A DNA stretch of 10,196 nt from Lachnoclostridium phytofermentans (GCA_003526525.1 DPVV01000155.1:1-10196), one strand, 5' to 3'. Counted from the first letter of the stretch, positions 1 to 6,814 are shown. Notes: generated by a model from the sequence alone, not told the origin. Numbers and translations: made by a program.

Positions 1-364
1 TGAATTATTAATTGAAGATATCATGAAATCTTATTCTTCAATTCTAAACAAATCGCTCTTTTTAATGTGTGATTATCGTGAACAATCTTCTATCTCTATT
101 CCACGTATTATGAACGAGTATCAGATTTTACCCGAACAATTAGCAATTCTTCCTCATTCCGTTCCATTTGAGACTGCCATACAGGAAGGTAGTGCAATTA
201 ATTTTATTTATAGTAATTATGATTGCGATGTGAACCATGTAAATTATACCTTTATGAAGGAGCTTAAGAGAACAACGAGGCTAATTTTACAAGGTGCTCA
301 ATTAAAAATGTGTACGATTGGAGGTAATAGGAATGAAGCGAAAGCAAATTGTTACGCGTTTTGA
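1..364 (+). CDS. C-terminal part of a probable MinD/CpaE-like (TadZ-type) protein, cut by the window edge
   Basis: The reading frame is open from base 2 and stops at TGA 362-364, giving about 120 visible codons. The first ATG, at 23, has no good ribosome binding site and lies inside an already open frame, so I treat this as the 3' end of a longer gene. The stretch LAILPHSVPFETAIQEGSAI, followed by a helix ending FMKELKRTTRLIL, resembles the end of MinD/ParA-fold proteins such as CpaE/TadZ, where a strand plus a P-x-D/E-x-x-x-A-x-x-x-G segment precedes a last helix. This is fold resemblance read by eye. The P-loop, if any, lies upstream of the window. Its end overlaps the next gene by 32 bases, suggesting translational coupling in an operon. 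Known CpaE/TadZ proteins place Tad pilus machines in the cell. The role here is inferred from context; the protein could also be an unrelated P-loop NTPase. Confidence 0.55.
   Translation, partial: ELLIEDIMKSYSSILNKSLFLMCDYREQSSISIPRIMNEYQILPEQLAILPHSVPFETAIQEGSAINFIYSNYDCDVNHVNYTFMKELKRTTRLILQGAQLKMCTIGGNRNEAKANCYAF
320..324 (+). promoter_or_regulatory. Ribosome binding site fixing the start of the SAF-domain gene
   Basis: GGAGG lies 8 bases before ATG 333. It selects this ATG over the in-frame TTG at 318, which overlaps the site itself and has no upstream signal. Confidence 0.8.
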
Positions 365-1271
365 GAGAATGAGAAGAGTGAAATTTGTTTTATTTTCTTG
401 TTTCATTGCTATTGTTTCGATGGTAATTGGTGCAGGCAGTATTTTTCTTTACTTAGAAAAGCAAAAAATAGACTCTGATAAGAGGATAGAGGAACGTAAA
501 AAATATGTCTACCTTGCAAAGAATAATATCAATCCCGGTGAGATTTTGAGTGATGATAACCTTAAAAAGGTATACCTAGAGTGCAACATGCCGACAGAAT
601 ATTACATAACAGAGGGGCAATTAGGAACTATGGCAATTATTCCAATTGAGGTTGATGTGCCAATATTAAGAACGATGTGTTCCAAAGGAGCATTTTCGGA
701 TGAACTTAGAGAAGTTGCTTGTGAGGTGGTAAGCTTAAGTGATAATTTGATGCAAAATGATTATGTAGACATTAGACTTCGATATCCTAACGGGGAAGAT
801 TATGTTGTATTATCGAAAAAAAGTGTTCATAACTTATCATCACTTGAAAGGCAAAAGCAAGGGGAAGAAACATGTTATCTTTGGTTAAAGGAAGAGGAAA
901 TTCTAAATTTTTCAGCTGCTATAGTGGATGCTTATCTGTACAGCGGTTCAAGCTTTTATACTGTAAAATATCTAGAACCACAATTGCAAGAAGCCTCAGC
1001 CGTTACTTATATTCCAAGACTAGAAACTCTAGATATGATCAAACAATATCCTGAAATTATAGGAACTGCCAAACTAACCTTAAAAGAAAGGTTGCGGAAA
1101 GAGTTAGAGAACCGCCTTCATTATTTTATTACCCAAGAAATACGTGAAATTGATTGGCCAATGGAAAAGGGATTAGGAGAGGAAAGAAAAGAGGATATCA
1201 ATACAAATCCAAACGTAGATGCGAATTCATATGAAGGGACTGAGGAAACTGGGTGGGAGGAGATTCCATGA
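333..1271 (+). CDS. Membrane-anchored SAF-domain protein, CpaB/RcpC-like
   Basis: The protein has 312 residues. A basic N-terminus (MKRKQ..RFERMRRVK) is followed by one membrane segment at about residues 16-40. Then comes a SAF-like region at about 59-120 (YVYLAKNNINPGEILSDDNL, ending in IPIEVDVPILRTM), with the typical order of a beta strand, 'I-x-x-G-x-x-L-x-x-x-x-L' and a later 'G-x-x-A-x-x-x-I'. A second beta-rich region follows (about 125-170, with NDYVDIRLRYPNG), as in RcpC/CpaB, where this part handles the export channel or cell wall passage in Tad pilus systems. The C-terminus is acidic and low in complexity (about 280-312). The start is set by GGAGG at 320-324. The stop overlaps the next start as ATGA (1268-1271). 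In a Gram-positive cell with no outer membrane, the domain would face the wall side. Family assignment is by motif reading; alternatives are other SAF-containing envelope proteins. Confidence 0.72.
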   Translation: MKRKQIVTRFERMRRVKFVLFSCFIAIVSMVIGAGSIFLYLEKQKIDSDKRIEERKKYVYLAKNNINPGEILSDDNLKKVYLECNMPTEYYITEGQLGTMAIIPIEVDVPILRTMCSKGAFSDELREVACEVVSLSDNLMQNDYVDIRLRYPNGEDYVVLSKKSVHNLSSLERQKQGEETCYLWLKEEEILNFSAAIVDAYLYSGSSFYTVKYLEPQLQEASAVTYIPRLETLDMIKQYPEIIGTAKLTLKERLRKELENRLHYFITQEIREIDWPMEKGLGEERKEDINTNPNVDANSYEGTEETGWEEIP

Positions 1272-1951
1272 TAGCTTTTGTTGGAAATGAAACATCTGAT
1301 ATTATGCTATATTTGGCGATAACTCTGAAGCAACAAAAAAGACGTGTCTTAATACTTGATGAAATGAGACGTGAAACGATTCCGTGTTTTTTGGAGGATG
1401 GATATGCAACTGATCAATATAAATATGAAGACGTTAAGAAAAGTATAGAACAACATAGAGAAATAGACTATTTGTTTGGATACAAGCTTTCTTCCTTTGA
1501 TAGCAGCTGTTTTGAAAAATTAAAAGAGGAATATGATGATATTTTTCTAAGGGTAGAGCGAGAATATGATGAAACATGGGTTTCTCATTGCAAATCGATG
1601 CTATTTTTATCCGATTTGCAGAAGGACTCCGTAGAGTATTTAAAAATTATTTCTGAAATAAGGCAACCTGACATCATATTGTTGCGAAATATTATAAATT
1701 GTAAGATTAAGCCCAAATATGTTCTTCGGCAATTAAGAAAGAAGGAAAAACAAACAAAGATAATGCTTGTTCCATACCGGAATAAGGATAGGAGATATCA
1801 GATTGAAAATCAATATAATCATATGGTCCGATTTAATAAATTATCTTCTAAACTTCGGAGGGGGATACTAGAAATTCTTTATTTTTTAGTACCGGAGTTA
1901 GAAAAAAAGGAGATAAAGAAGGCCTTTGAGGTGGCAGGAAAGGGGATTTAG
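1268..1951 (+). CDS. Hypothetical protein resembling a MinD-fold protein without a P-loop
   Basis: The protein has 227 residues. I choose ATG 1268 because GGGAGGAG (1255-1262) sits 5 bases upstream and the start overlaps the preceding stop (ATGA). An in-frame GTG at 1253 has no such signal. No named family is certain. The N-terminus MIAFVGNETSD..LAITLKQQKRRVLILDE follows the MinD/ParA plan of strand 1, P-loop, helix 1, strand 2, but the P-loop position reads GNETSD, with no glycine-rich GKT/S motif. A later segment (QPDIILLRNIINCKIKPKYV) resembles the strand and loop that read 'vvNk' in MinD proteins. The C-terminal part is lysine- and arginine-rich. If the fold reading is right, the protein should not hydrolyse ATP and could act as a localisation or scaffold partner, as described for atypical TadZ proteins. 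It may be an unrelated Rossmann-like protein. Confidence 0.6.
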   Translation: MIAFVGNETSDIMLYLAITLKQQKRRVLILDEMRRETIPCFLEDGYATDQYKYEDVKKSIEQHREIDYLFGYKLSSFDSSCFEKLKEEYDDIFLRVEREYDETWVSHCKSMLFLSDLQKDSVEYLKIISEIRQPDIILLRNIINCKIKPKYVLRQLRKKEKQTKIMLVPYRNKDRRYQIENQYNHMVRFNKLSSKLRRGILEILYFLVPELEKKEIKKAFEVAGKGI

Positions 1952-1953
1952 TT

Positions 1954-2808
1954 ATGAAAGTTTTATTTTGGAGTAATACGCGTGGACAGGCAGGAACAAG
2001 TGCCAATATGATAGCAGTAGCGATGATGAACGATTTACTTTATCAGAAAAAAAGCATATTATTGCAAACGCATTTTGACTTAAATCAACTTGAGGCTTGG
2101 CTGTTAGAAAGAAAGAAACGTGAGTTAGTTTGTGATTATCGAGTTGGAATTGACCAATTGATTCAAGGTATATTATCTGGAATGAATACGAGGCAGTTGC
2201 TTATGGATTGCTGCTTATCCGTAACAGAAGAATGTATTGATTTTCTACCTGGTACAAATGCAAAACATCGAGAAGTATATGAACAAGGATTACAGGAGGC
2301 CTATCATACGATACTAAATCTTGCACAACAGTGTTATGAAGATGTGTTTATTGATGCATGTACAGGAATGAATCCATTTATGGAGAAACTATGGGATGAG
2401 GCGGATTATGTTGTTGTTTGTTTAAGTCAAAATATTAGAATACTGAATGACTTTTTTCAGAACTATACTTATGATCGAAAGAAGACTCTATTCTTAATTG
2501 GTAATTATGATAAGCGCTCAGAGCTAAATCTAAAGAATCTTTTCAAACGTTATAAATCATTAAACTATCAAAATACCATGGTTATCCCTTATAATGTTGA
2601 ATTTCGTGATGCGATGTCTTTAGCAAAAATAAAAGATTTTTTCTATCAAAACATCCACTGTGATAAAGAGGATAGTAATTTTGAATTTATTGATCAAGTG
2701 AAAGGATTTGCTTCCCTTTTATATCGCTTATCTGAAGAAAAACAGTTAAAGATACCGGATGAATACCATAATCGGACTGCATTAGGAGGAGCTTCTAGTG
2801 TTCTTTAA
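1954..2808 (+). CDS. MinD/CpaE (TadZ)-like protein with a degenerate Walker A motif
   Basis: The protein has 284 residues. ATG 1954 follows the previous stop by two bases, with AGGGG 8 bases upstream. The N-terminus MKVLFWSNTRGQAGTSANMI aligns by eye with the deviant Walker A of MinD/ParA proteins (KGGxGKTT), but reads RGQAGTSAN (about residues 9-17), so the nucleotide-contacting lysine after the second conserved glycine is replaced by Thr-Ser. A Walker B-like strand is VFIDACTG (D134). The later strand FLIGNYDKRSELN and the end region VIPYNVEFRDAMSLAKIKDF match the NKYD-like and 'P-x-d-x-x-x-x-A-x-x-x-G' segments of the family. CpaE/TadZ proteins mark the site of Tad machine assembly at the membrane. 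Position directly before the secretion ATPase gene supports that role. ATP binding is doubtful from the motif. It overlaps the next gene by 11 bases. Confidence 0.68.
   Translation: MKVLFWSNTRGQAGTSANMIAVAMMNDLLYQKKSILLQTHFDLNQLEAWLLERKKRELVCDYRVGIDQLIQGILSGMNTRQLLMDCCLSVTEECIDFLPGTNAKHREVYEQGLQEAYHTILNLAQQCYEDVFIDACTGMNPFMEKLWDEADYVVVCLSQNIRILNDFFQNYTYDRKKTLFLIGNYDKRSELNLKNLFKRYKSLNYQNTMVIPYNVEFRDAMSLAKIKDFFYQNIHCDKEDSNFEFIDQVKGFASLLYRLSEEKQLKIPDEYHNRTALGGASSVL
2785..2789 (+). promoter_or_regulatory. Ribosome binding site supporting a GTG start
   Basis: GGAGG ends 8 bases before GTG 2798. No ATG at comparable spacing exists in that frame, so this site decides the start of the secretion ATPase and includes its N-terminal membrane segment. 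Confidence 0.75.
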
Positions 2809-4552
2809 TCTTTTATTATTTGGTGTATTACTAGTACTTCTTATCATCTTTATACTATTCATTTGTTATGATGGAAGGAGTAAGGAAGAAAAGAGGGTGG
2901 AGGACAACCCTTATCAGTTGTCAAACCTTCAGGGTAAATTAAAGCAGTATTTTTATGATAATGTTAATGAAGAGTTTCACTCTAAACATCTAACGAGACA
3001 GGAATTACAAAAACTGAAGCATCAGAAAATATATCTTCGTAAAGCGTTACACGAATGCAACGTAGGATCTGCTGTTGCAAAACGTTTTGTGAAGGAGCAA
3101 ATCAAAGAGTGGTTACAAAGTGCCAACAAGATAACCCCTGAGAACATTAATTTTGTACTTCCTTTTCACGATGTAATAGCTTTAAGCTGCCAAGACAAAT
3201 TTGAAATTTTATTATATTATTATAAGACTGAATATGGAGCAGAGGCATTTTATAAATTATTAACGGACTATAATTTGTGGAATCCAAAACAGGGAGAGGA
3301 TACTCCATACGAGATCACACAAGACCAGATACATAGAATATTTGATATTGCGGGTATTCGTCTTAGTTTTACGGATAAGTTAGAAATCATTGCTCAGAGA
3401 TTATATCAGAATTATAAGGGGCATGGACCTGTGGATGAACTAAGGGACATGAATATTGATGGAGTCTCTGGCGGGGTATCGGGTTCTTTATCAGAAAAGG
3501 TTGACGGGATGATGAGAGATGCTACGGATGGAAACACAAATTTTAAGAATAGCATTTGGGTATTCTTTCGTGGGCTTATGATTCATCTAAGTTTTCTCTC
3601 CTTCTCGTCAGAAGGAGAGCTTCAAAAAATATGTCGAAACATCTATCGTTATGGAAAGCCTGGGCAATTATCTGCGGTTCGGGGGTATATTGTTAATGAA
3701 ATGATGGATGGCTCACGTGTTGTTGTCGTTCGGCCGCCATTTGCAGAAAGTTGGTCATTTTTTGTTCGAAAGTTTGACTACCTGGGAGTATCAAAGTTAA
3801 CTGAATTAATAACAGATGTTGATGCGTCTCTTGTAATAACTTTATTACGCCTTTTGATAAGAGGGGAGCAGGTAATTGGTATTACAGGAGAGCAAGGCTC
3901 TGGTAAAACAACATTATTAAAATCATTGATTCAATTTATACCTCCGGCCTATACTCTTCGTGTGCAAGAGTTAGTCTTTGAGTTACATCTTAGAGAAATA
4001 TACCCGGAACGAAATATAGTAAGTTTTAGAGAAACGGCAGAAATCCAAGGTAGGGAAGGGCTAGATTTGCAAAAGAAAACCGATGGAACGGTGAATATCA
4101 TTGGAGAGGTGGCAAGTGCACCAGTAGCTAGCTGGTTAGTTATGGTTTCACAAGTAGCAAGTAAATATACCATATTTACTCATCATGCAAAGACAACGAA
4201 GCATCTAGTTATGGCACTACGAAATGATCTAATGATAACTGGGGCTTTTCAGAATGAACATGCCGCACAGATGCAGGTAAAAGCCTCTATCCGATTTGAT
4301 GTTCACGTGGCAAAAGATAATAATGGGCATCGGTATATTGAACGGATCACAGAAATTGAACCGAATATTCATGAGGATGAGATTACTGTTAGGGATATTA
4401 TAAGATGTGAAAGCGGTAAATACCTCTTGGTACAGCCAGTAAGTGAAGCAACGAAAGAAGAGGTATTTACTCACCTATCAACAGAGGAGAAAGATGCTTA
4501 TTTGCAGCTATTTCAATTGAAGGGGGAGGGTGGTAATGAGAATTGTTCATAA
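2798..4552 (+). CDS. TadA/CpaF-family secretion ATPase with an N-terminal membrane anchor
   Basis: The protein has 584 residues and starts with GTG behind GGAGG (2785-2789). The C-terminal half is a type II/IV secretion ATPase: Walker A GEQGSGKTT at 364-372 (K370), a Walker B-like VNIIGEVAS with E437, and a histidine-box region IFTHHAKTTKHLVMAL with H462/H463. These ATPases form hexamers that power pilus assembly or export at the inner face of the membrane. The segment before Walker A (about 240-345, including GKPGQLSAVRGYIVNEMMDG) is the family's N-terminal lobe. Two points are odd. Residues about 2-24 form one strong hydrophobic helix, while standard TadA/CpaF proteins are soluble. After the conserved GE, the usual Arg of GEVRG/GEIRD is Ala-Ser. 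It overlaps the following membrane protein by 17 bases. I am confident of the superfamily, less of the exact subfamily. Confidence 0.88.
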   Translation: MFFNLLLFGVLLVLLIIFILFICYDGRSKEEKRVEDNPYQLSNLQGKLKQYFYDNVNEEFHSKHLTRQELQKLKHQKIYLRKALHECNVGSAVAKRFVKEQIKEWLQSANKITPENINFVLPFHDVIALSCQDKFEILLYYYKTEYGAEAFYKLLTDYNLWNPKQGEDTPYEITQDQIHRIFDIAGIRLSFTDKLEIIAQRLYQNYKGHGPVDELRDMNIDGVSGGVSGSLSEKVDGMMRDATDGNTNFKNSIWVFFRGLMIHLSFLSFSSEGELQKICRNIYRYGKPGQLSAVRGYIVNEMMDGSRVVVVRPPFAESWSFFVRKFDYLGVSKLTELITDVDASLVITLLRLLIRGEQVIGITGEQGSGKTTLLKSLIQFIPPAYTLRVQELVFELHLREIYPERNIVSFRETAEIQGREGLDLQKKTDGTVNIIGEVASAPVASWLVMVSQVASKYTIFTHHAKTTKHLVMALRNDLMITGAFQNEHAAQMQVKASIRFDVHVAKDNNGHRYIERITEIEPNIHEDEITVRDIIRCESGKYLLVQPVSEATKEEVFTHLSTEEKDAYLQLFQLKGEGGNENCS

Positions 4553-6071
4553 GGGAAAAAAGGAAATTCTAACTGCAATTATACTCTATACCCTCTTACT
4601 AACGATTCTAACTATTTTTAATATTCCATTTTCTCTCTATTATTTTAGTGTGATAGCGGTTTTGTTATTTGTGCTTCACATGGAGACTTACTGGAAGAAG
4701 GAGAATAGACTCTTTGAAAAGCAGTTGCTAGAGCTTGATTGGTTGCTTTCAGAAGTTAGGCACCGATACTATGTCCATGGAATGGTAGATGAAGCGGTCC
4801 AGGAGGCTTATGAAGTTTGTAAAACCCCTGGGCTAAAAGAGAAAATCTATGCTATTTATGAAGCTCTATGCTCTGTAGATATGAATTTAGCAAAGGAAAG
4901 ATTCAAACATATGAATCAAAATCGCTACTTTCGAATGTTTTTGACATTAAGTCTTATGGTAATGGAATTTGGAGATAAAACGGTAGAAGGTCAATCTCTT
5001 TATTTAAGAAACCTAAAGCGTCTGCGAGAAGAGATACACATCGAATTAAAAAATAATCAGACGCTAAAACATCATTTTTCTGGATTAACATTTCTTATTG
5101 TTGTACCTATAACTACGCTAGGAGCAATCGAATCCTGGGGACTTAGTAATTTACCAGAGTTATCTTCCTATTACGAAGGAGCATATCGTATTCTATTTTA
5201 TGCGTTTCTTTTTATTCTAACAGTTGGCTTATATTATCTGTTTTTTCTTCTTAAGACACCAATCAAAGTGATTAGTAAACAGCATCCATGGCTTAAACTA
5301 GTATCGAAATATAATATATTTGTTAGATACTGCAGAAATTATGAACATTTCTTTCCGAGGAATTTTGAGAAACTAAGAATATCTTTAATCCAAGTTGGGG
5401 AGACCATGGATATTTCTGAGTTTCTATGTAAGCGAATTATCTGTGGTTTTCTAGGATTTTCTTTTTCTTTTCTATGGACCTCAATTTTCTTGATGCATCT
5501 ATGGAAGAACAAAATTATTTTTTTAGTATTGCTGTCTTCCATTCTATGTTTCTATCTTCCAGTTTGGGTTTTAAAATACCGAGTGCGCCTTGCTAAGGTC
5601 TATATGGAGGATGAGGTTTTTCAATTTCAAGCGATTCTCATGATGGTAATGTATATGGATCGTATCTCAACTTTTGAGTTACTTGAGATTATGGAGGACT
5701 TCTCTATTATATTTAAAAAACAGTTACGTCAATGCTTATTAGACTATGATGTAGGACAAAAGGAAGCCTTACACCAATTAAAAGAAAATACATATTGTGT
5801 AGCATTTCATAAATTGGTAGATAACTTGATTATGTGTGATGACATTGGAGTAACAAAAGCTTTGGATGAGGTTGCATTAGAGATTCAATTTTATAGTGAG
5901 AGAAGACAGCAGCAAACAAATTATCAATTAGAACAAAAAGGAATTCTGTGTAGGTTTTTATCGTTTCTACCTTTGGTAACAACAATTGCGCTGTATCTTA
6001 TCTTACCTTTTGTTACTGTCAGTTTATCGAAGCTTATGGAAATTAGTGAGGCGATAGCAAATGGAAAGTAA
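4536..6071 (+). CDS. Polytopic membrane protein, probable TadB-TadC-like fusion (GspF-type platform)
   Basis: The protein has 511 residues. ATG 4536 is preferred over GTG 4530 because GGAGG (4525-4529) lies 6 bases before it and abuts the GTG. Hydrophobic segments lie at about 10-29, 33-49, 181-198, 216-238, 301-323, 326-346 and 475-498. Between them are two soluble, helix-rich regions (about 50-180 and 347-474), so the layout is 2 TM - soluble - 2 TM, then 2 TM - soluble - 1 or 2 TM. Tad machines have two separate platform proteins, TadB and TadC, each of about 300 residues with this plan; one 511-residue gene directly after the ATPase suggests a fusion of the two. The second soluble region (from VFQFQAILMMVMYM through DDIGVTKALDEVALEIQ) fits the GspF/T2SSF helical pattern best. 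This is architecture plus context; sequence identity to TadB or TadC is not obvious by eye. Confidence 0.65.
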   Translation: MRIVHKGKKEILTAIILYTLLLTILTIFNIPFSLYYFSVIAVLLFVLHMETYWKKENRLFEKQLLELDWLLSEVRHRYYVHGMVDEAVQEAYEVCKTPGLKEKIYAIYEALCSVDMNLAKERFKHMNQNRYFRMFLTLSLMVMEFGDKTVEGQSLYLRNLKRLREEIHIELKNNQTLKHHFSGLTFLIVVPITTLGAIESWGLSNLPELSSYYEGAYRILFYAFLFILTVGLYYLFFLLKTPIKVISKQHPWLKLVSKYNIFVRYCRNYEHFFPRNFEKLRISLIQVGETMDISEFLCKRIICGFLGFSFSFLWTSIFLMHLWKNKIIFLVLLSSILCFYLPVWVLKYRVRLAKVYMEDEVFQFQAILMMVMYMDRISTFELLEIMEDFSIIFKKQLRQCLLDYDVGQKEALHQLKENTYCVAFHKLVDNLIMCDDIGVTKALDEVALEIQFYSERRQQQTNYQLEQKGILCRFLSFLPLVTTIALYLILPFVTVSLSKLMEISEAIANGK

Positions 6072-6094
6072 GAGATTATGGAAAGAAGGAGACT

Positions 6095-6526
6095 ATGGAA
6101 AGTGCAATAAAGGGATTACTGATGGCAGCAGGTGTTGTCTTGACGTGCATTGTAATTGGAATTGGATTTTATATGGCTAGAGAAGCCAAGTCAACTGCAA
6201 TGTCATCTGCAGAAAGTTTATCAGATTTTAAGCGGGAGATTTCAGAGAAAGATATCAATCGATTTGACGATAGAGAAGTGACTGGAAGCGATGTTGTAAA
6301 TTTTACTAGGAAGGAGTTAAGGAAATATAAGAGTGGACAAGAAGCACCAGTTACAGTAAAGATATCTACTTCCTCAGGAAATTACACATACGAGAATAAC
6401 ACTACGCTGAAGGAATTAAGGGAAATAACCAGTGTACGATATGTTAATCCGCTTGCAATGTTTCAAGGAAAGGTTGTTCGCGATGATAATGATGTAATTA
6501 TAAGAGTTGAGTTTACGCAGAAGTGA
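6095..6526 (+). CDS. Small single-pass, pilin-like envelope protein
   Basis: The protein has 143 residues. The N-terminus MESAIKGLLMAAGVVLTCIV is short and hydrophobic, with one membrane helix at about 8-27. An alpha-helical stretch (about 28-55) and a polar domain with beta-strand pattern and Thr/Ser/Asn-rich segments (VTVKISTSSGNYTYENNTTL) follow. This layout resembles pilins and pseudopilins, but the glutamate normally at position 5 after a Gly cleavage site is absent, and no clear prepilin peptidase site is visible. It is the last gene of the operon, 23 bases after the platform gene, so it is probably a substrate or minor structural subunit of the machine. AGGAG lies only 3 bases before ATG 6095, an unusually short spacing; the fully conserved-looking hydrophobic N-terminus argues for this start anyway. 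No known family is certain. Confidence 0.68.
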   Translation: MESAIKGLLMAAGVVLTCIVIGIGFYMAREAKSTAMSSAESLSDFKREISEKDINRFDDREVTGSDVVNFTRKELRKYKSGQEAPVTVKISTSSGNYTYENNTTLKELREITSVRYVNPLAMFQGKVVRDDNDVIIRVEFTQK

Positions 6527-6544
6527 AGTGTGAAGTGTGAAGAG
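6524..6544 (+). repeat. Tandem 7-base repeat beginning at a stop codon
   Basis: TGAAGTG, TGAAGTG and TGAAGAG follow each other. The first TGA is the stop codon of the pilin-like gene, and the last unit runs into the left arm of hairpin copy A. Confidence 0.7.
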
Positions 6545-6598
6545 AATTTCTAAGGCGCCAAAGGACGCCGCCTAAGAAATTCTAAAACTTCACACTGG
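6534..6598. repeat. Hairpin repeat copy A
   Basis: The arms AGTGTGAAG (6534-6542) and CTTCACACT (6588-6596) pair perfectly. Further in, AGAATTTCT (6543-6551) pairs with AGAAATTCT (6575-6583), leaving AAAA on the right as a bulge. After one A-A mismatch an inner stem GGCG/CGCC (6554-6557 with 6566-6569) closes the loop CCAAAGGA. Bases 6536-6598 match 6691-6753 in the same orientation at 56 of 63 positions. No T-run follows, so it is not a typical terminator. Confidence 0.8.
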
Positions 6599-6642
6599 AA
6601 GAATAAAAATGAAATCCATTGGAATTTCATTTTTATTCTTCC
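6597..6642. repeat. Perfect AT-rich palindrome
   Basis: The left arm GGAAGAATAAAAATGAAAT (6597-6615) and the right arm (6624-6642) are exact reverse complements over 19 bases, with loop CCATTGGA. It starts directly after the stem of hairpin A. The T-rich stretch lies inside the right arm, not after the stem, so it is a poor fit to an intrinsic terminator, though it could still affect transcription or mRNA stability. Confidence 0.8.
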
Positions 6643-6645
6643 GGC

Positions 6646-6686
6646 CTACTGAGCGGACATGTTTTCAAGCTACTGAGCAGGCATGT
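6646..6686 (+). repeat. 17-base direct repeat, two copies with a 24-base period
   Basis: CTACTGAGCGGACATGT (6646-6662) and CTACTGAGCAGGCATGT (6670-6686) match at 15 of 17 positions. They lie between the palindrome and hairpin copy B. Confidence 0.75.
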
Positions 6687-6690
6687 GCAA

Positions 6691-6753
6691 TGTGAAGAGA
6701 ATTTCTAAGACGCCAAAAGACGTCGCCTAATAAATTTTAAAACTTCACGCTAG
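6691..6753. repeat. Hairpin repeat copy B
   Basis: This is a second copy of 6536-6598 in direct orientation, 155 bases downstream, with seven differences. The inner stem is GACG/CGTC where copy A has GGCG/CGCC: G6555-C6568 in copy A is A6710-T6723 here, a compensatory change. Two other differences turn pairs into G-U type wobbles, one lies in the loop, one breaks a C-G pair and one lies outside the stem. Confidence 0.8.
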
Positions 6754-6814
6754 CATGAAGTCTATGAAACAACATGGGAGTTAGTGTGAAAAATTAAGTT
6801 GGAGGTTACTTTCT

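Larger units (their letters stand above)
6527..6814. other. Gene-free junction between the Tad-like operon and ftsQ
   Basis: The 288 bases are filled up to about 6753 by the composite repeat described separately. The last 60 bases before ftsQ hold only its ribosome binding site (GGAGG 6801-6805); I see no convincing -35/-10 pair. It is unclear whether ftsQ is transcribed from within the repeat or by read-through from the upstream operon. Confidence 0.6.

Noticed and set aside
23..25. ATG at 23 as the true start of the first gene
   Set aside because: No good ribosome binding site, and the frame is already open from base 2 with protein-like sequence, so the gene most likely begins upstream of the window.
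872..1054. A 60-codon plus-strand open frame inside the SAF-domain gene
   Set aside because: Fully contained in another frame of a supported gene, without a ribosome binding site.
3949..4173. Minus-strand open frame inside the secretion ATPase gene
   Set aside because: It lies opposite the Walker A to histidine-box region of a well-supported gene, has no ribosome binding site signal I can see and no recognisable protein pattern.
6534..6642. Hairpin A or the AT-rich palindrome as an ordinary intrinsic terminator for the Tad-like operon
   Set aside because: Neither stem is followed by a T-run; the only T-rich stretch lies inside the palindrome arm. An effect on termination is not excluded, but I do not call it.
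6646..6753. The direct repeats as a short CRISPR array
   Set aside because: Only two 17-base units with a 7-base gap, no regular spacers, and no cas genes in view.
6754..6814. A dedicated promoter immediately before ftsQ
   Set aside because: I found no -35/-10 pair with acceptable spacing in these 61 bases.
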